The notes beneath the pieces are model-generated. The model did no database searches. It was not told the DNA's origin and saw only the letters and a list, made by a program, of their open reading frames with translations. The translations under genes and the position numbers were made by a program. DNA of 64,000 bases from Ficedula albicollis (lineage: Eukaryota > Chordata > Aves > Passeriformes > Muscicapidae), in NCBI RefSeq assembly GCF_000247815.1, contig NC_021677.1:3866041-3930040 (forward strand), given 5' to 3'. Shown one piece after another: positions 38,215 to 52,505 of the stretch. Numbering within the stretch: the stretch's first letter is position 1; the number at the start of each line of letters is the position of its first letter.

Positions 38215-38820
38215 CAAGCTAAGGAAAGTCACCAAGGATTTCGAGGTACCAGGCATGGCTCAGTGCCACCCATCATGATGCAGATCTGGAGCAGCCTTGC
38301 TAAATGATGTGTTAGGTACAAACAAATAGTTAACATTTCCATTTCCTCTTTTTGATTTTATAGAACTGCCTTGCGAGCCTGCCAGAAACGGCACCGATAC
38401 CTTCAAGCAATGCTTTCTGTCCAATTAATTATATCCTTAATTTAATGGCTTCTGATGGAGGCATTTTGGACCCCTTTTCCCACTGGGTAGAAACCTGCAA
38501 TGATTTAAAAAGTGTTAGGCTGCAGGGACGTGCCAAGAAATTCCCTGGCTAAACAACTAATTATGTCCACAGACAAAAGTCTGACAAAGAAATCGCTTCA
38601 AGCCACAAGTCAGAGGCTTAACCATTGTTAGTGTGAAGTTGCTTTGCAGCTGGGGATTGGGGTGTGTTGGGAGGGAATGTGGCCAGGAATCAGAGTCCTT
38701 TGTTGGGGACACAGGCCCTGGCTTAGGGAGCCATCCCTAAAATGCCCTCTTTGCTTTCAGTGAGCAGGATGGCGCTCACCTTTCTGCTCTGCTGAGCACC
38801 ACCCCATGACTTCACAGCCC
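38215..38820. other. Unique sequence, no gene seen
   Basis: Moderate-GC DNA with nothing recognisable. No CR1 terminus reappears after the hexamer array. Confidence 0.5.
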
Positions 38821-38958
38821 AGGAATTAAACCTGGCTGCACAAAGGCACGATTTGAAGAATTTGAACAGTCAGCAAAAGTCAAATATATAGGAATTAAAC
38901 CTGGCTGCACAAAGGCACGATTGGAAGAATTTGAACAATCAGCAAAACTCAAATATAT
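38821..38958 (+). repeat. Two-copy 69-bp tandem duplication
   Basis: Copies 38821-38889 and 38890-38958 both start AGGAATTAAACCTGGCTGCA and differ at three positions. Confidence 0.95.
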
Positions 38959-39944
38959 TTTTTTTAACTTAGATAAATTTGTGTAAAATAATCCTGGCTA
39001 GTTTAAGTTATGCCTTTTTCCTTTCATTTTTGTTCATTATATTTTTACAAGTGGGGAGTATAAAGCTGTTAATGTCAGGAAGGAAGCATTTAAACATAAC
39101 AAAATTAAAGAGCCAGTCGGTTTCTGCTGGAGTGGATTTATGTATTTCCTTCTTCTATTTTCATTTTCTCTTGACTGTTTGCTGTATAACTGAATTGGGC
39201 AACTGCTCCATAAATTCTTAACTCAGAATTTGCTGCTTAAAAAATTTATCTCACCACTGCCTGTCCAGCTGGTGTGGCTGATGAGTAACAGTTTGGGGTT
39301 CACCATCCCTTTTAAAATTTTACAGCCTCTAATTTAACAAAAAGCTTCATGGTTGCCAAACTTATGCCACCAATCTTCAGAGACCAGGACACTGTCACAT
39401 AAGTCAATGTAATCCTTGCACAGATTCTGTAAGGATGTTATATCTGAAAGTCATCTTAAAACATGAGTTTAGGGTCACCAGCAGTAAAGAACCAAAGAAA
39501 ACAAAGATGTTCCTTCATATTTCTTAATGCAGGAGAATCTGGGGAAAAGTTGATCCTAGTCCATTCAGCCTCAGTCAGATTTTACAAAGTGATTTAATGT
39601 TTGGGTTTTTTTTAATGCAAAATGCCAAAAATCTCTCTTTGTTATTTTTGTCTTCAATGACACACAACCTTTGTAGTGACTGTTTTTTAACATTAAGATT
39701 TTCATTCTTCCAAGTTTTGACAAATTCTTCTGAATCAATGGGACAACACTGAGTCATTTAAGAGTGGATCAAGAATTAAAGTGCTGCTTTGAACTGCACA
39801 CAGTTTTCTAGTCAGAAAGGAAGAAAAAATGGACTTCTGAAAATTAAATGCAGGCTAATTTTCTTCTATTAATCATTTATTCTTTAAATATAAAAGTATT
39901 AAGCTTTGTTTAGTTGTATAAAGTATGAAATTATTTGCTGAACG
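38959..39944. other. Unique AT-rich sequence, no gene seen
   Basis: Only short frames are open. The 60-codon minus-strand frame at 39575-39757 is Lys/Asn-rich and unrecognised. Confidence 0.5.
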
Positions 39945-41050
39945 AAAAAAAACCACCCTCAATTATTTGGGGTTTTTTGTTTTTTTTTTTTAACTGAATG
40001 AAAAGATTTAATGCAGATTGTACCAGGAATGATCTAGAGGAAGATTGCAATAAAGCACTGGAATTCTCCATCAGCACAGTGGTGGGTGTACTGTAGTCAG
40101 CAGCATAGGAAGGATTTTGAGAAAGAAAAGGGAAATATGAAGAGTATATTTCCAGCAGCACTGTGGCTTAAATAACTCCTTAGGAAAGGCTTGAGGAGAT
40201 ATCTCGTGCCTGCAGCACCAGCCTCCTTCCAGCCCCTCATTTTTATTCTCAGCCTGGCTTTGCCAAAAGCATCTGGTTATGGAGCTACCAGCCCAACGAG
40301 AACTGGATCTAAAATGTTGTTACCTTGAATGCCACGGCATCAGGGCAGTGTGTGCATGATCCTGCATGTTATTCCACACCAGGCTCCAGTGCCTGTTCCA
40401 TTTTTCTTTCTGCCACTGCTAGCATGGTACTTTTGCTCCTTCCTGCTCAGTCTGATTCAGCCTTTGTTTTCCATTCACAGAACTCTCACTCAGGCCCTTA
40501 TCATTTCATGTCTTGACAGCTCCAGTCATCTCCCTTCCAGTCCCAACAAATACTGCCTTGCAACACGTGTATCCTTGAAAATATCCTTCATCTTGTTATG
40601 CTGCTGTTCCATTGTTCCCTCTCTTGTGCTGTGGGATTATTTTCTTTAACTTTCCAGACCGCACCTTGTTTGCTTATTTGCTTGCACTGCTGACTGTGTG
40701 GCATCTGCAGTGCCAATCCTTGTTGCCCTTTTAAGTGTCTCCAGCAAGCAGCTTTACATTTCCCCCTGTGCTATTTCATGTGTGGCATTAACTGAAAATC
40801 CCCAGTGCTGTTTCATTGTCCTCTCATTCCTCCTTGATTGGGACCTCTGAGTTCTGCAGTTTGAGTGTGCAATAGTAACAGTGCTTTGCAAAGCTTGGGA
40901 GAATTCAAACAGCACAAAATTCAACCAACACTGAGCTCAACGTGGCTTTTATTAAGTACACTGCTGTCGTATGCCTGAAGTAAAACTAATTATTGAAACT
41001 TTTATTAAAACTCACCTGGAGAATGCTCAGTCTCATCCATACCAGTCCAT
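39945..41050 (+). repeat. 1.1-kb tandem duplication, copy 1
   Basis: The segment begins with eight A then CCACCCTCAATTATTTGGGG, and ends ATACCAGTCCAT. It repeats immediately at 41051-42155. A T-run near its left end, read on the minus strand, is a short A-tract preceded by ATTAAA, so part of it could be an old minus-strand retroposed 3' end. That is weak. The 106-codon plus-strand frame inside is unrecognised. Confidence 0.96.
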
Positions 41051-42155
41051 AAAAAAAACCACCCTCAATTATTTGGGGTTTTTTGTTTTTTTTTTTAACT
41101 GAATGAAAAGATTTAATGCAGATTGTACCAGGAATGATCTAGAGGAAGATTGCAATAAAGCACTGGAATTCTCCATCAGCACAGTGGTGGGTGTACTGTA
41201 GTCAGCAGCATAGGAAGGATTTTGAGAAAGAAAAGGGAAATATGAAGAGTATATTTCCAGCAGCACTGTGGCTTAAATAACTCCTTAGGAAAGGCTTGAG
41301 GAGATATCTCGTGCCTGCAGCACCAGCCTCCTTCCAGCCCCTCATTTTTATTCTCAGCCTGGCTTTGCCAAAAGCATCTGGTTATGGAGCTACCAGCCCA
41401 ACGAGAACTGGATCTAAAATGTTGTTACCTTGAATGCCACGGCATCAGGGCAGTGTGTGCATGATCCTGCATGTTATTCCACACCAGGCTCCAGTGCCTG
41501 TTCCATTTTTCTTTCTGCCACTGCTAGCATGGTACATTTGCTCCTTCCTGCTCAGTCTGATTGAGCCTTTGTTTTCCATTCACAGAACTCTCACTCAGGC
41601 CCTTATCATTTCATGTCTTGACAGCTCCAGTCATCTCCCTTCCAGTCCCAACAAATACTGCCTTGCAACACGTGTATCCTTGAAAATATCCTTCATCTTG
41701 TTATGCTGCTGTTCCATTGTTCCCTCTCTTGTGCTGTGGGATTATTTTCTTTAACTTTCCAGACCGCACCTTGTTTGCTTATTTGCTTGCACTGCTGACT
41801 GTGTGGCATCTGCAGTGCCAATCCTTGTTGCCCTTTTAATTGTCTCCAGCAAGCAGCTTTACATTTCCCCCTGTGCTATTTCATGTGTGGCATTAACTGA
41901 AAATCCCCAGTGCTGTTTCATTGTCCTCTCATTCCTCCTTGATTGGGACCTCTGAGTTCCGCAGTTTGAGCGTGCAATAGTAACAGTGCTTTGCAAAGCT
42001 TGGGAGAATTCAAACAGCACAAAATTCAACCAACACTGAACTCAACGTGGCTTTTATTAAGTACACTGCTGTCGTATGCCTGAAGTAAAACTTATTAGTG
42101 AAACTTTTATTAAAACTCACCTGGAGAATGCTCAGTCTCATCCATACCAGTCCAT
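41051..42155 (+). repeat. 1.1-kb tandem duplication, copy 2
   Basis: This is about 99% identical to 39945-41050. I count fewer than ten substitutions, for example TACTTTTGC versus TACATTTGC near 40429 and 41534, and one T of length difference in the T-run. The junction with copy 1 shows no obvious shared bases with either outer flank. The 106-codon frame (41434-41754) stays open in both copies, as expected from their recent origin. Confidence 0.96.
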
Positions 42156-42852
42156 CTAATGCAATTTCCTCTGATTTCCAGGACATTGCAGGACACTTAA
42201 AATCAGCCATTGCAGCGTTGAATGGAGCAACCCTGAAACCTTTTGGGGGATTCTGGCATAAATCTCATCTGAGAAAGAGAATTAGGGTTATATTTTCAAG
42301 GACCTAGAAGTGTCCAGTGATTAAGATAGGAAACTAATAGTATTTCCAAAGAAGTATGAGCAGCCTATATAGTTTTTATATAATAAGCAGATTTCACTTA
42401 TTTCTAGGTCCCTCTCCTCAGTTTCTGCTTGCCTGTGAAATCCCTCAATTTCCTAAGAGGCAAAATATTTGGGTGATGAACAAGTGGAAGGGAAACTTAT
42501 CTAATTATCTACTTATTTATCACAGGGGCTTTGGGCTACTTCATTAGATGTTCATTAGTTCATGTTACAGTTGATACCCAGCTAATCCTATTAGAATTTA
42601 GTATGTTACACAGCTTTGGAAGTGATAATGTGAGAGGCTTCTGGAAGGAATAGTTTGCATCCCTAGATTGCTGTGGAAGATTTATTATCTTCATTGCAAG
42701 CTGGGAGAAGGAAACCATGATGTCCTAGGGGTCATAAAGAGATCTCATTATTACAGAAAATAGCAGTATTTTTGTTAGAAGCACACATACTACCACAAAA
42801 TAGCAATGTGTTTAGGTAAACTTCCCAAACAGGGTGAATGCAAGTTCCTAAA
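42156..42852. other. Unique sequence, no gene seen
   Basis: No family is recognised and all frames are below 70 codons. Confidence 0.5.
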
Positions 42853-42954
42853 TTCTGTTTGGTCTAGGTTTGTGCCCTGCTTGAGCAGGGAGATTGGACC
42901 AGATGCCCCACAGTGGTTCCTTCCACCCTTTCCCATCCTGTGATACTGTGACTC
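42853..42954 (+). mobile_element. CR1 LINE 3'-end fragment
   Basis: The string GCTTGAGCAGGGAGATTGGA, then CCAGATG, GGTTCCTTCCACCC and finally ATCCTGTGATACTGTGACT corresponds to the CR1 3' terminus. That terminus has 'gcagggggttggactagatg', 'ggtcccttccaaccc' and terminal ATTCTGTGA repeats. It is about 100 bp long, diverged and without coding sequence. Confidence 0.85.
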
Positions 42955-44828
<1,874 letters not shown>

Positions 44829-44856
44829 TATTATTATTATTATTATTATTATTATT
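44829..44856 (+). repeat. (TAT)n microsatellite
   Basis: About nine TAT/ATT units abut the right end of the poly-C tract, the same arrangement as at 30.8 kb. Confidence 0.95.
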
Positions 44857-45594
44857 CATAATATAAACTTAATGTAAGCTATATGGTATTGTAATGCTTT
44901 CTTAAGTGCTGAGCTTTGCCAGTGCAGGTAAATCCTGTGAGTAACTCTTCCATTTTTAGATGGAGAGGTTCCAAATCTGCCCCATTAGTAGAGGTGTGAG
45001 ATTTTCCCATCCCAGGAATCTCTGATCCTGTGTCTTTTGCATGATCAGGAGCAGTAACTCTCCTGAATATTATTTAGGGCTTGTCTGTCTGAAGCTGATC
45101 AGGAAAATTAAAATAATTAGTACTATGTGTGTCATTGAAGAATTTTAAATCTCACGTCTTTCCTTATATATCCTTCTCTTCAGTGAGCTTTACTAAAGAA
45201 TTTCAGCTGCTTTAGCTCACATTAAAATTGTGTATTTCTGGAGCAAAGAGCTTGCTGTGTGGTTCTGTATTCTGTAATCAAGATAAAATGACTCCAAAAG
45301 TACAAGTAGAAAAGCTCTGCTATGGGATAAAGGATGAAAAATATATTCTACAAAGAACTTATGTATAATAATAATAATCACTGAGATATTTCATCCCTGT
45401 ATATGAAATCAACACCATTCTAATCAAATGATTCTCATTTTTAATAATGTTAAACCTACAGTTTTTTAGACTTCTGTAGTTATATTATTTCAAAGGTGGC
45501 TCTAAATACTTCCCAGCCTTTGTAACTGACTTTTAAATTTTATCTAATTTTTTCAGGTGAGGTTAAATATGTTTTCTATGCTAGTCAAAACTGT
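44857..45594. other. Unique AT-rich sequence, no gene seen
   Basis: Nothing recognisable apart from a short ATAATAATAATAAT run near 45365. Confidence 0.5.
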
Positions 45595-45770
45595 AGGTGC
45601 CACCTGCCATCATAACTAATCCAGTATTTGGTCATCAAGTGAAAAATTTTAGTATTACTGTAAAGCAAGCTGCTTAAATACTAGGTGCCACCTGCCATCA
45701 TAACTAATCCAGTATTTGGTCATCAAGTGAAAAATTTTAGTATTACTGTAAAGTAAGCTGCTTAAATACT
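45595..45770 (+). repeat. Two-copy 88-bp tandem duplication
   Basis: Copies 45595-45682 and 45683-45770 both start AGGTGCCACCTGCCATCATA and differ at a single position (AAGCAAGC versus AAGTAAGC). Confidence 0.96.
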
Positions 45771-45785
45771 TTGTTTCATCCATCT

Positions 45786-45947
45786 GCTCTTTTTCTTTTT
45801 AATTCTTTTTCTTTTTCTTTTTCTTTTTTTTCTTTTTCTTTTTCTTTTTCTTTTTCTTCTTTTTCTTCTTCTTCTTCTTCTTCTCCTTCTCCTTCTTCTT
45901 CTTCTTCTTCTTTTTCTTTTCTTCTTCTTCTTTTCTTCTTCTTTTTG
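45786..45947 (+). repeat. (CTTTTT)n/(CTT)n polypyrimidine microsatellite
   Basis: CTTTTT hexamer-like units pass into CTT and CTC trinucleotides and end directly before TTTTTGCAG. The Arg/Lys and Ser/Phe frames here are artefacts. Confidence 0.95.
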
Positions 45948-45950
45948 CAG

Positions 45951-46015
45951 GCACATCCAGATCTTGGCTACTTTTGATCCTGTCAGCTACTGAACCACAT
46001 TTAACACAAAGAGAG
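45951..46015 (+). other. Exon-like 65-nt segment with strong splice sites
   Basis: The segment follows an unusually long polypyrimidine tract ending in TTTTTGCAG and is followed by a consensus donor, GAGAG then GTATGT. It carries stop codons in at least one frame and its length is not a multiple of 3, so it would be an untranslated or alternative exon if used at all. The acceptor is made largely by the microsatellite. This is a sequence-only inference. Confidence 0.2.
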
Positions 46016-46055
46016 GTATGTTCATGAATAATTCTTGACCCTTGATTTCTTTGCC

Positions 46056-46192
46056 CCAAGGCTGTCTCTTTGTTTTAGGATGTTCTGGTTTGCTTTGCTG
46101 TTACTTTTTGGTGTCATGGGAGTCCAAGGCTGTCTCTTTGTTTTAGGATGTTCTGTTTTGCTTTGCTGTTACCTTTTTGGTATCATGGGAGC
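46056..46192 (+). repeat. Two-copy 68/69-bp tandem duplication
   Basis: Copies start at 46056 and 46124 (CCAAGGCTGTCTCTTTGTTT). They differ by about two to three substitutions and one inserted C. Confidence 0.93.
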
Positions 46193-47337
46193 ATCTTTAG
46201 GACAAACTATTGCTGAGTGTCTCTTCCCCGCACAAAAAAAAATGTTTTGCTTGCAGCTGTTTTTAGGTGCAAAGCCTCAGTAGTGACCCTTTGTGAGGAA
46301 ATAAGGAATGTCATATTTGTCACCTTTTGCAATGGTGCTTAAGTAATTTGAGGTTATGAGAGCCCTGGAACAGTATTTAATCCAGAGGTGGCTGTGGACA
46401 GAAATTGCACCATCTTCCATAGCAATTTTGGCTTGTTGTTTGCCAATCTGAGAGCCACACTGGTCAAACTGAGCCCAAAAGTTTTGCTGTGGCTTGGGTT
46501 AATGTCACTAAGGGCAGAGGCTGGGCCTGAAGTGTGCTTGGATCTCTGTTATTTATCTTTTCTATATTAAAAATATAGAAAAGATTTCTATATAAAAAAT
46601 ATAGAATATAGGTTTCTATACAAAAGATCTGTCCCACTGTGCTCCTTTTCCAGTCCTCAGTGATGATAACAGCCTTAAATCAGTATGCAATACACACATT
46701 ATTTGTTCTGTTCTTACCATGCCTGGTTGATTTTTACCAACCTCTTGTCCTCTAGCTACCAAAGCACTTAGACAGTCTGTAATATAAAAACAGTGGACAC
46801 CTAGCTGGTCTTTAATTAGTATTGGGTCCATGTAAAATCAAAACTAAAAAAAAAAAAACCCACCTTATTTTGTGCTGTGCCTGCACGGTCTTGATAGTCA
46901 AACAAATGCTTCTTTTTTAAGGATCAATTGCCTTAGACACAACAAATGGGATCTGCTTTCCAGTTTGGACACAAGTCCTTAGTCATGGAGGAGAAAATGG
47001 AAGGGGTTTTTGGCTGATAAATGATCCTATCAAAAGACACAAAATACAAGAATTACATTTCTGCTTTAGTGGGAGCTGGTGTGAGGTCTGGTTTGGTTTA
47101 TTACAGAAGCCACTCAGGCTTTTTGTGCTGGTCTCACTCAAAATTTGCTGTCTGTAAGCCTGCTGGCATTTTACAAGCAAAGATGATCCCGACCAATTTC
47201 AGATAATGCGCTTAAATCTATAGTCCCAAAGAAAGACTTGTTTTTTAATAGTGGTAATCCTTTAATTGACTGGGTGTGGAAACACCACAGGGCCTCTTCT
47301 GGGTTCCCTGGTGAGAGGCTTTCTGTACAATCTGCCC
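46193..47337. other. Unique sequence with one AT-rich hairpin, no gene seen
   Basis: A perfect inverted repeat with 12-bp arms (ATCTTTTCTATA, 7-nt loop) lies at 46555-46585, with a weaker related one just downstream. A12 occurs near 46847. No gene is recognised. Confidence 0.5.
46555..46585. repeat. Inverted repeat, 12-bp arms, 7-nt loop
   Basis: The left arm ATCTTTTCTATA (46555-46566) is the exact reverse complement of TATAGAAAAGAT (46574-46585). It is AT-rich with no T-run or partner gene that would give it a function. Confidence 0.85.
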
Positions 47338-47361
47338 TTTTTTTTTTTTTTTTTTTTTTTT
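47338..47361 (+). repeat. Poly(T) run, 24 bases
   Basis: This T24 run could be the A-tail of a minus-strand retroposed sequence, but no body is recognisable on its left or right. Confidence 0.9.
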
Positions 47362-49870
47362 AAAGCCCTGTTATAAAGCTCAGTAAGTTTTTCATCTATT
47401 CTTTGAATGTTTGTAAAGCTGATACAAATGCACTTTATGCAGTGGATATTAAGAGGAGGTATTGGACAACATAAGAGTGGAACAGAGGCCAGCAGAAAAT
47501 TTTGTCCATTGGGAGAAAAAGTGGTTTTGTGCTGCATATAAAGAAAACAAAATTGTTTTGGAAAGGGGAACAGAAGATAAGGGTGGAGATGCCATCATTG
47601 TTATCAACATTTATCAGCTAGGTAGAAGTTTAAGGAAGTGTAGAGCTCCAAAGTTTTTCTGTCTTTTAGCCCCAATATCTTGTCCCTTTACTGGGCTCCA
47701 AGGTAATTCCAAGTGTCCTGCAAACAAGTGTTAATATTTGTACTGTTAAAATATTTGCTAATGATGCTGTTTGCTATCCTGCCCTTCTGAGCACCTGAGA
47801 CCTGAATTAGGAATAACCAGCAGCACTTTTTGACACACAGCAGGTTGAACCAACAGAATAATAAAATTATCCTGGCCACCAGGAGTTGGAATATTGCATT
47901 AACTTAGGAAATCTTGTGCCATATCTGCCAAATCTGTGATCATATTACAGCACATAAAAGAGCACTGAATTGTACCTTATTCAGAACAAAGTACATTAAT
48001 ACCTTCCCTGGAACTTTTTTTTTGCAATGCAAGGCTTTTACAGGTAGTGAAAGAGTTCTTTCTTCACACTCCTGCAGTTTTAAAGCTGATTTCACTTAAT
48101 AACCATTTTATTTCAACTGGAACTTCTGTAGCAAGTTTGTTTGGATCTAATTTTAAAACTGAAAAGGAGTACTTAAAATGATTACAGAAATTACAGAAAT
48201 GATTCTTGGTAAAATAGGGCAAACATTTCAAAAAAGCTTCCATCAAAATTTTAATTTTGGCTACTTTCTCTAAGTAAATTTCTGCATTTGTAGAAATTTG
48301 TAATTACTGCATTGTAGAGAACTCAAGGAAAAATGTTGGTATCTATTTATTTCTGTCGATCTTTTGAAATATATTTTAAATAAACAAAATATGATAATTC
48401 CTTCCAGTGTAAATCAAGAGACAGTATATATATTCAGAGTCATCAAACTTTAGATGCACTTTACCACTTTCTTTATTTATATTCACTCAGGCATTTTTTT
48501 TTCTTGGCCTCATCATTCTGTGTGCAAATTAATTTTTTTATTAATAGGTTTTCATTTGTCCCATTATGAAGATTTTTCATTCAATCCCTAAATTTTAACA
48601 TCTGTAATCTCTAGCAGAAAGAAAAAAATTTAAACTTATTTTCCTTTTTTACTGTTATTTTATGTTCTTTTTGCCAAATGCATGTGTAATTTTGCTCTAG
48701 CATGTTTTCAGGTATTAGAGATTAATTCACTGTTTAACATCCCATATCTGTTCAATTTGCTTCTGCCAGAGTGAGGTTTTTGAAGAGAATGTTTGGATGA
48801 TTTTCATTCCTATTGACTAATTTGGGGGAAATCCCATATGAATCAGCATTTTAATTACATTTTTAAGGTAAATCTATCTAGTATAAGCACAGTTGATTTA
48901 ATATAGATATACATCTTGTGCATGTGCGTTCTCAGATTAACCATAAATTTGTTTTCTGAAAGCTGGAATCCTACATGTTGAAACAAGAATTTCTTGCATG
49001 CCAGAAAGGTGAATTTTTGAGCTGCTGTTTGTAGCTGTAGAGAAGCACAGAAACTATGTAGACACATGCCCTTTTTGTGAATGCACACATTGCTTGGAGG
49101 AAATGCCTCAGTTTGTATTAATTTGAAATTGTTTGTGAAACATGCCTGCAATTGGTGCTGTTGTCCTGCCCTTAAGTATGAAATTGTGGTCATTTTTGAT
49201 GATTCAATGCAATAATTAGCAATGTTTCCTCTGTCTCTGTGTCCATCTGTCTTCCCCTCATCATCAGGAACAAATTCTTGCTTGCCAACCGATCTCCCTG
49301 ATTTCTCCCCCAGCTAAATAGTTGCTGGTTGATAATGCCATACTCAATTTTTTTCTTTATTCCATTGACCACATTGACTTATGCTGCCTCCTAAATTCTT
49401 GGGTTGAAAGTGGAGAAATTTGAAGCCAATGTGAAACATTGTGTTTGATGACAATAAGTCATCTGCTGGCGTGCAGGGGAGCAGCTGCATCTTGTGTTTT
49501 ACTCCAAAAGTAATTTTTAGCTCTGTGCTAGACACAGGAAAAAAAAAAGGAGAGCTCTCATTTCTGCAGTCACACTTCTTTGAGAAGGACACATCTGCTC
49601 TGGTGTTTAATAACTTCCAACTGTCATATGGTTTACAGTCTGTAAATGTTTTCCAAGACATGAATCAATTATCTTTTCAAGGAGATATGAATGGATTACA
49701 GGATAGGTGTTGCTGTGCATTCTTGGCATTCTGAAAAAAGCAATCAGTTAAACTGCTCTCTGTGTGGACCTCTAAATCTTAAGGCAAAATTTATAATTCT
49801 GGTCATAAGTTTACATTCTGTTTTAAATACTCCAGAAGAGATAGCAAATAAGGTAGTTCCATGAACACCT
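47362..49870. other. Unique AT-rich sequence, no gene seen
   Basis: Frames stay at or below about 112 codons (48855-49193, minus strand) and match nothing I recognise. Confidence 0.5.
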
Positions 49871-49872
49871 GC

Positions 49873-49918
49873 AAAAAAAAAACAAAAAAAAAAAACCCAA
49901 AACAAAACTTAAAAAAAA
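49873..49918 (+). repeat. A-rich low-complexity run
   Basis: Runs of 10, 11 and 8 A are broken by single C or short CCC and ACTT blocks. Confidence 0.9.
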
Positions 49919-52505
49919 CCCCTCCATTTGTGCCCTTGGTTGTAATTATTTTTGTGTTGCCCATGCAGAAGAAACAGAAGACAGCTGATATGTTGTGTGC
50001 ATAAACTTTTTTCAGTACTTTTGTGACCCATGGTCTTCTTCTTGGGGAATTTCTCAATGAACCATTTCTGTTCCCTTTGAATATGTGTGGTAGGCTGGAT
50101 CCCATTTTAGAAAAGTGACTTTTTAAAAGGCCCTTTTTAAAAGGTCAGTTCTTTCAGATCACAATTTTCACATAAAAGTTCTTTGTCTACCAGCTCTGCA
50201 AACTTGTTCTGGTTACTTGGAGTCAAGGCTGGGCAACCTTCAGCAGTAAAGAGGCGTCAGGCAGGATGTAGGTACCAGTCACAAAAATTGCTTCCCACTG
50301 CTTGCAGACCTGGGACACTAATTAACAGCTCTGTTAATGATACATGAGACAAAGCAGCCAGGTAAACAGGTGAGCCTGAATGCACAAGTTTATGGTAGGA
50401 ATGCTCTACTTCCAGAGAAACACTCCAGCTGCATTCCTGTTTTAGTCTTGTTAGTTTAATTAGGAATGACAGTTTGTCCATTTTAAAATCTGCCTGGCAG
50501 AAAACGAGTAGAGGTGGGAAGCTCACAGGAAAATGCAGGGTAAAGGCAGAGCAAGGTAGTGGATGATGGAATTTTGTGCACACAGCATGAGTCAAAGCCA
50601 TCAGGGGCCTCAGATCTCCTGAATCCCTTCACTCCTGCTCATTCCACTCCTTAAGTGTGTGGGCAGCAGCAGCAAGGAGACATTTTGCTGTTGAAGGAGA
50701 GGGAAAATCTGCTGGGCTTTACTCAGAGCCACATGAAAAGGAGCAGAGCCTGCTCCTTCATGATGTCACTTGTCACTGTTTTAGCACATTATCCTCTGTG
50801 TGTGCTAAACCTTTTGTTTTCCATGTGCCATGGCTCTGCAGCATGGGAAATCACATAAAAACTGGCATTGCAGTCTGGGTGTATGAGAGTTTCTGACTAT
50901 TTTTATGCTGAACTGGCAGGGGTTGCTTCTTCTGGCAGAGGGCATCACCCCATGGACTGAAAGCAATTAGGGAAAAACAGGATCACAGTTTGTTTTTCTC
51001 CCAGGTTTGTGGTAGGTGCTGGAGCCTATCTGCTGGAGGTTCATTAGATCAGGGTGCTTTGACAGCAGCTTTTGTGTCTCACAAAGGCTGTGCCATATGG
51101 GATCCCAGCTAGCCTGACTCTGGAAAATGCCCCCAAGTCTCACACAGCAACAGGCTATTGACACATTGCATTTCATACCTGCCAGCGTGCCCAGAAACCA
51201 AGTGTGTGTTCCCAAACATTTATGGGCTGTTGAAGAAGTATAATGCCTGTTTGAGGGGACATTGAAGATGTTTCAAATAGACCTACTGTTTGCATCACAG
51301 CTGCTAAGAGAAGGATCCCTCTCCATCTGCCGTCTGCCAAAGAGGATCATGTGTTTTGCAACTGGCATTTCTCATTCATATTGTAGGCAGCAAACCTTGC
51401 AGATAGGGCAGGAAACAGAAATAGGACTCGTGGTCTGGTTTTGTGCATCCCTAGGAAATTGGCTTAAGCTGCCTGGCCCACTGACTTTTTACATTGTGTG
51501 ATCAGAATAATTTTGTGCTGTTCTGGTGGGGGAAAACCCCAAAAAGTTTTATGTCTGTGTCAAACATGCTGTGATGAAAAGCTGCCTATAAACTTACTAA
51601 TAGAAATAATTAATGCCCTTGTAGAAAGATTGATTGGAATCTTCAAAACTTGATACTAAAGTGAGCCTCACTTATAAGGGAAAGAGGGTCTTGATGATAT
51701 TCCTGCTTTATCCTTCAGCTCCTACCATCCTTAGCAGCAATCAGACTGTGATCCTCTGCCTGCTTTTGTGGTCAGTCAGTGTTGCTGAGCTCTGTGCTGG
51801 GAGAGAGTGAAATAAAGGTCAGAAATAGAGGGGCTTTTTGGTGAGAACTCACACCCCCCTTCTTTTTGCAGCTCTCTTTTAAAGAAGCCCTTGGGGATTT
51901 GCCCAGAATAAAAGCACTGTGCTGCCTTCCCTAGCACAGACACCCAAACCTGCATTGTGCTGCCTGTTTGTCTCTCAGCTGCACCACAGAAGGAGCTCTC
52001 ATAAGGCACAGGGAACTGGAAATTGTCAGTATTCTCCCTTTTCCCTGACATTCCGCTAAAGAAATTTCTGCAAAATTCTCTCCAGCCGTAACAAGTAACT
52101 AAAGATTTTAGACCAGGTGCCCCAAGCAGCTGAAGTGGTTACCCAGCATTGTAGTACCCCATGCAGATGATCTTCAGAAGCCACCAGCTTCTTCTGAGAG
52201 ACTTAGACTTCAGCTACTAATTTCAGTCTAAGCATTGCTGAAACTTCCTTGGCAAGCTAACAGTGTTCTCCCTCTTTTCCATGTTTTGTGTTTAATAAGC
52301 ACATGATCTGTACAAGGTTATTTGGAACTCAGGGGTTGATTTACATTACTTACTTATTTGAAAATGATTTGCATTTATTTTTGCTCTGGTTTAAGTTCTG
52401 ATATAGCACAGGGTGCTTTCCTCAGTATAAAATCCTTCCAAGTACCCAAACCCTGCCTTATTTACTATTCAACAACCAATAATTTTACTGCCACTAATTA
52501 TGAAC
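49919..52505. other. Unique sequence, no gene seen
   Basis: There is no recognisable coding sequence or element up to the assembly gap. Confidence 0.5.

Noticed and set aside
36877..38307. Phe-Ser, Phe-Leu and Lys-Gly repeat 'proteins' of 438-476 residues
   Set aside because: They are translations of the (CCTTTT)n array on both strands.
39980..40040. ATTAAA plus A-tract on the minus strand as a processed pseudogene end
   Set aside because: The A-tract is short, there is no target-site duplication at the unit edges, and no parent gene is recognised.
52100..52140. GACCAGGTGCCCCAAGCAGC resembling part of a CR1 3' region
   Set aside because: The similarity is about 20 bp only, and the motifs expected on either side are absent.
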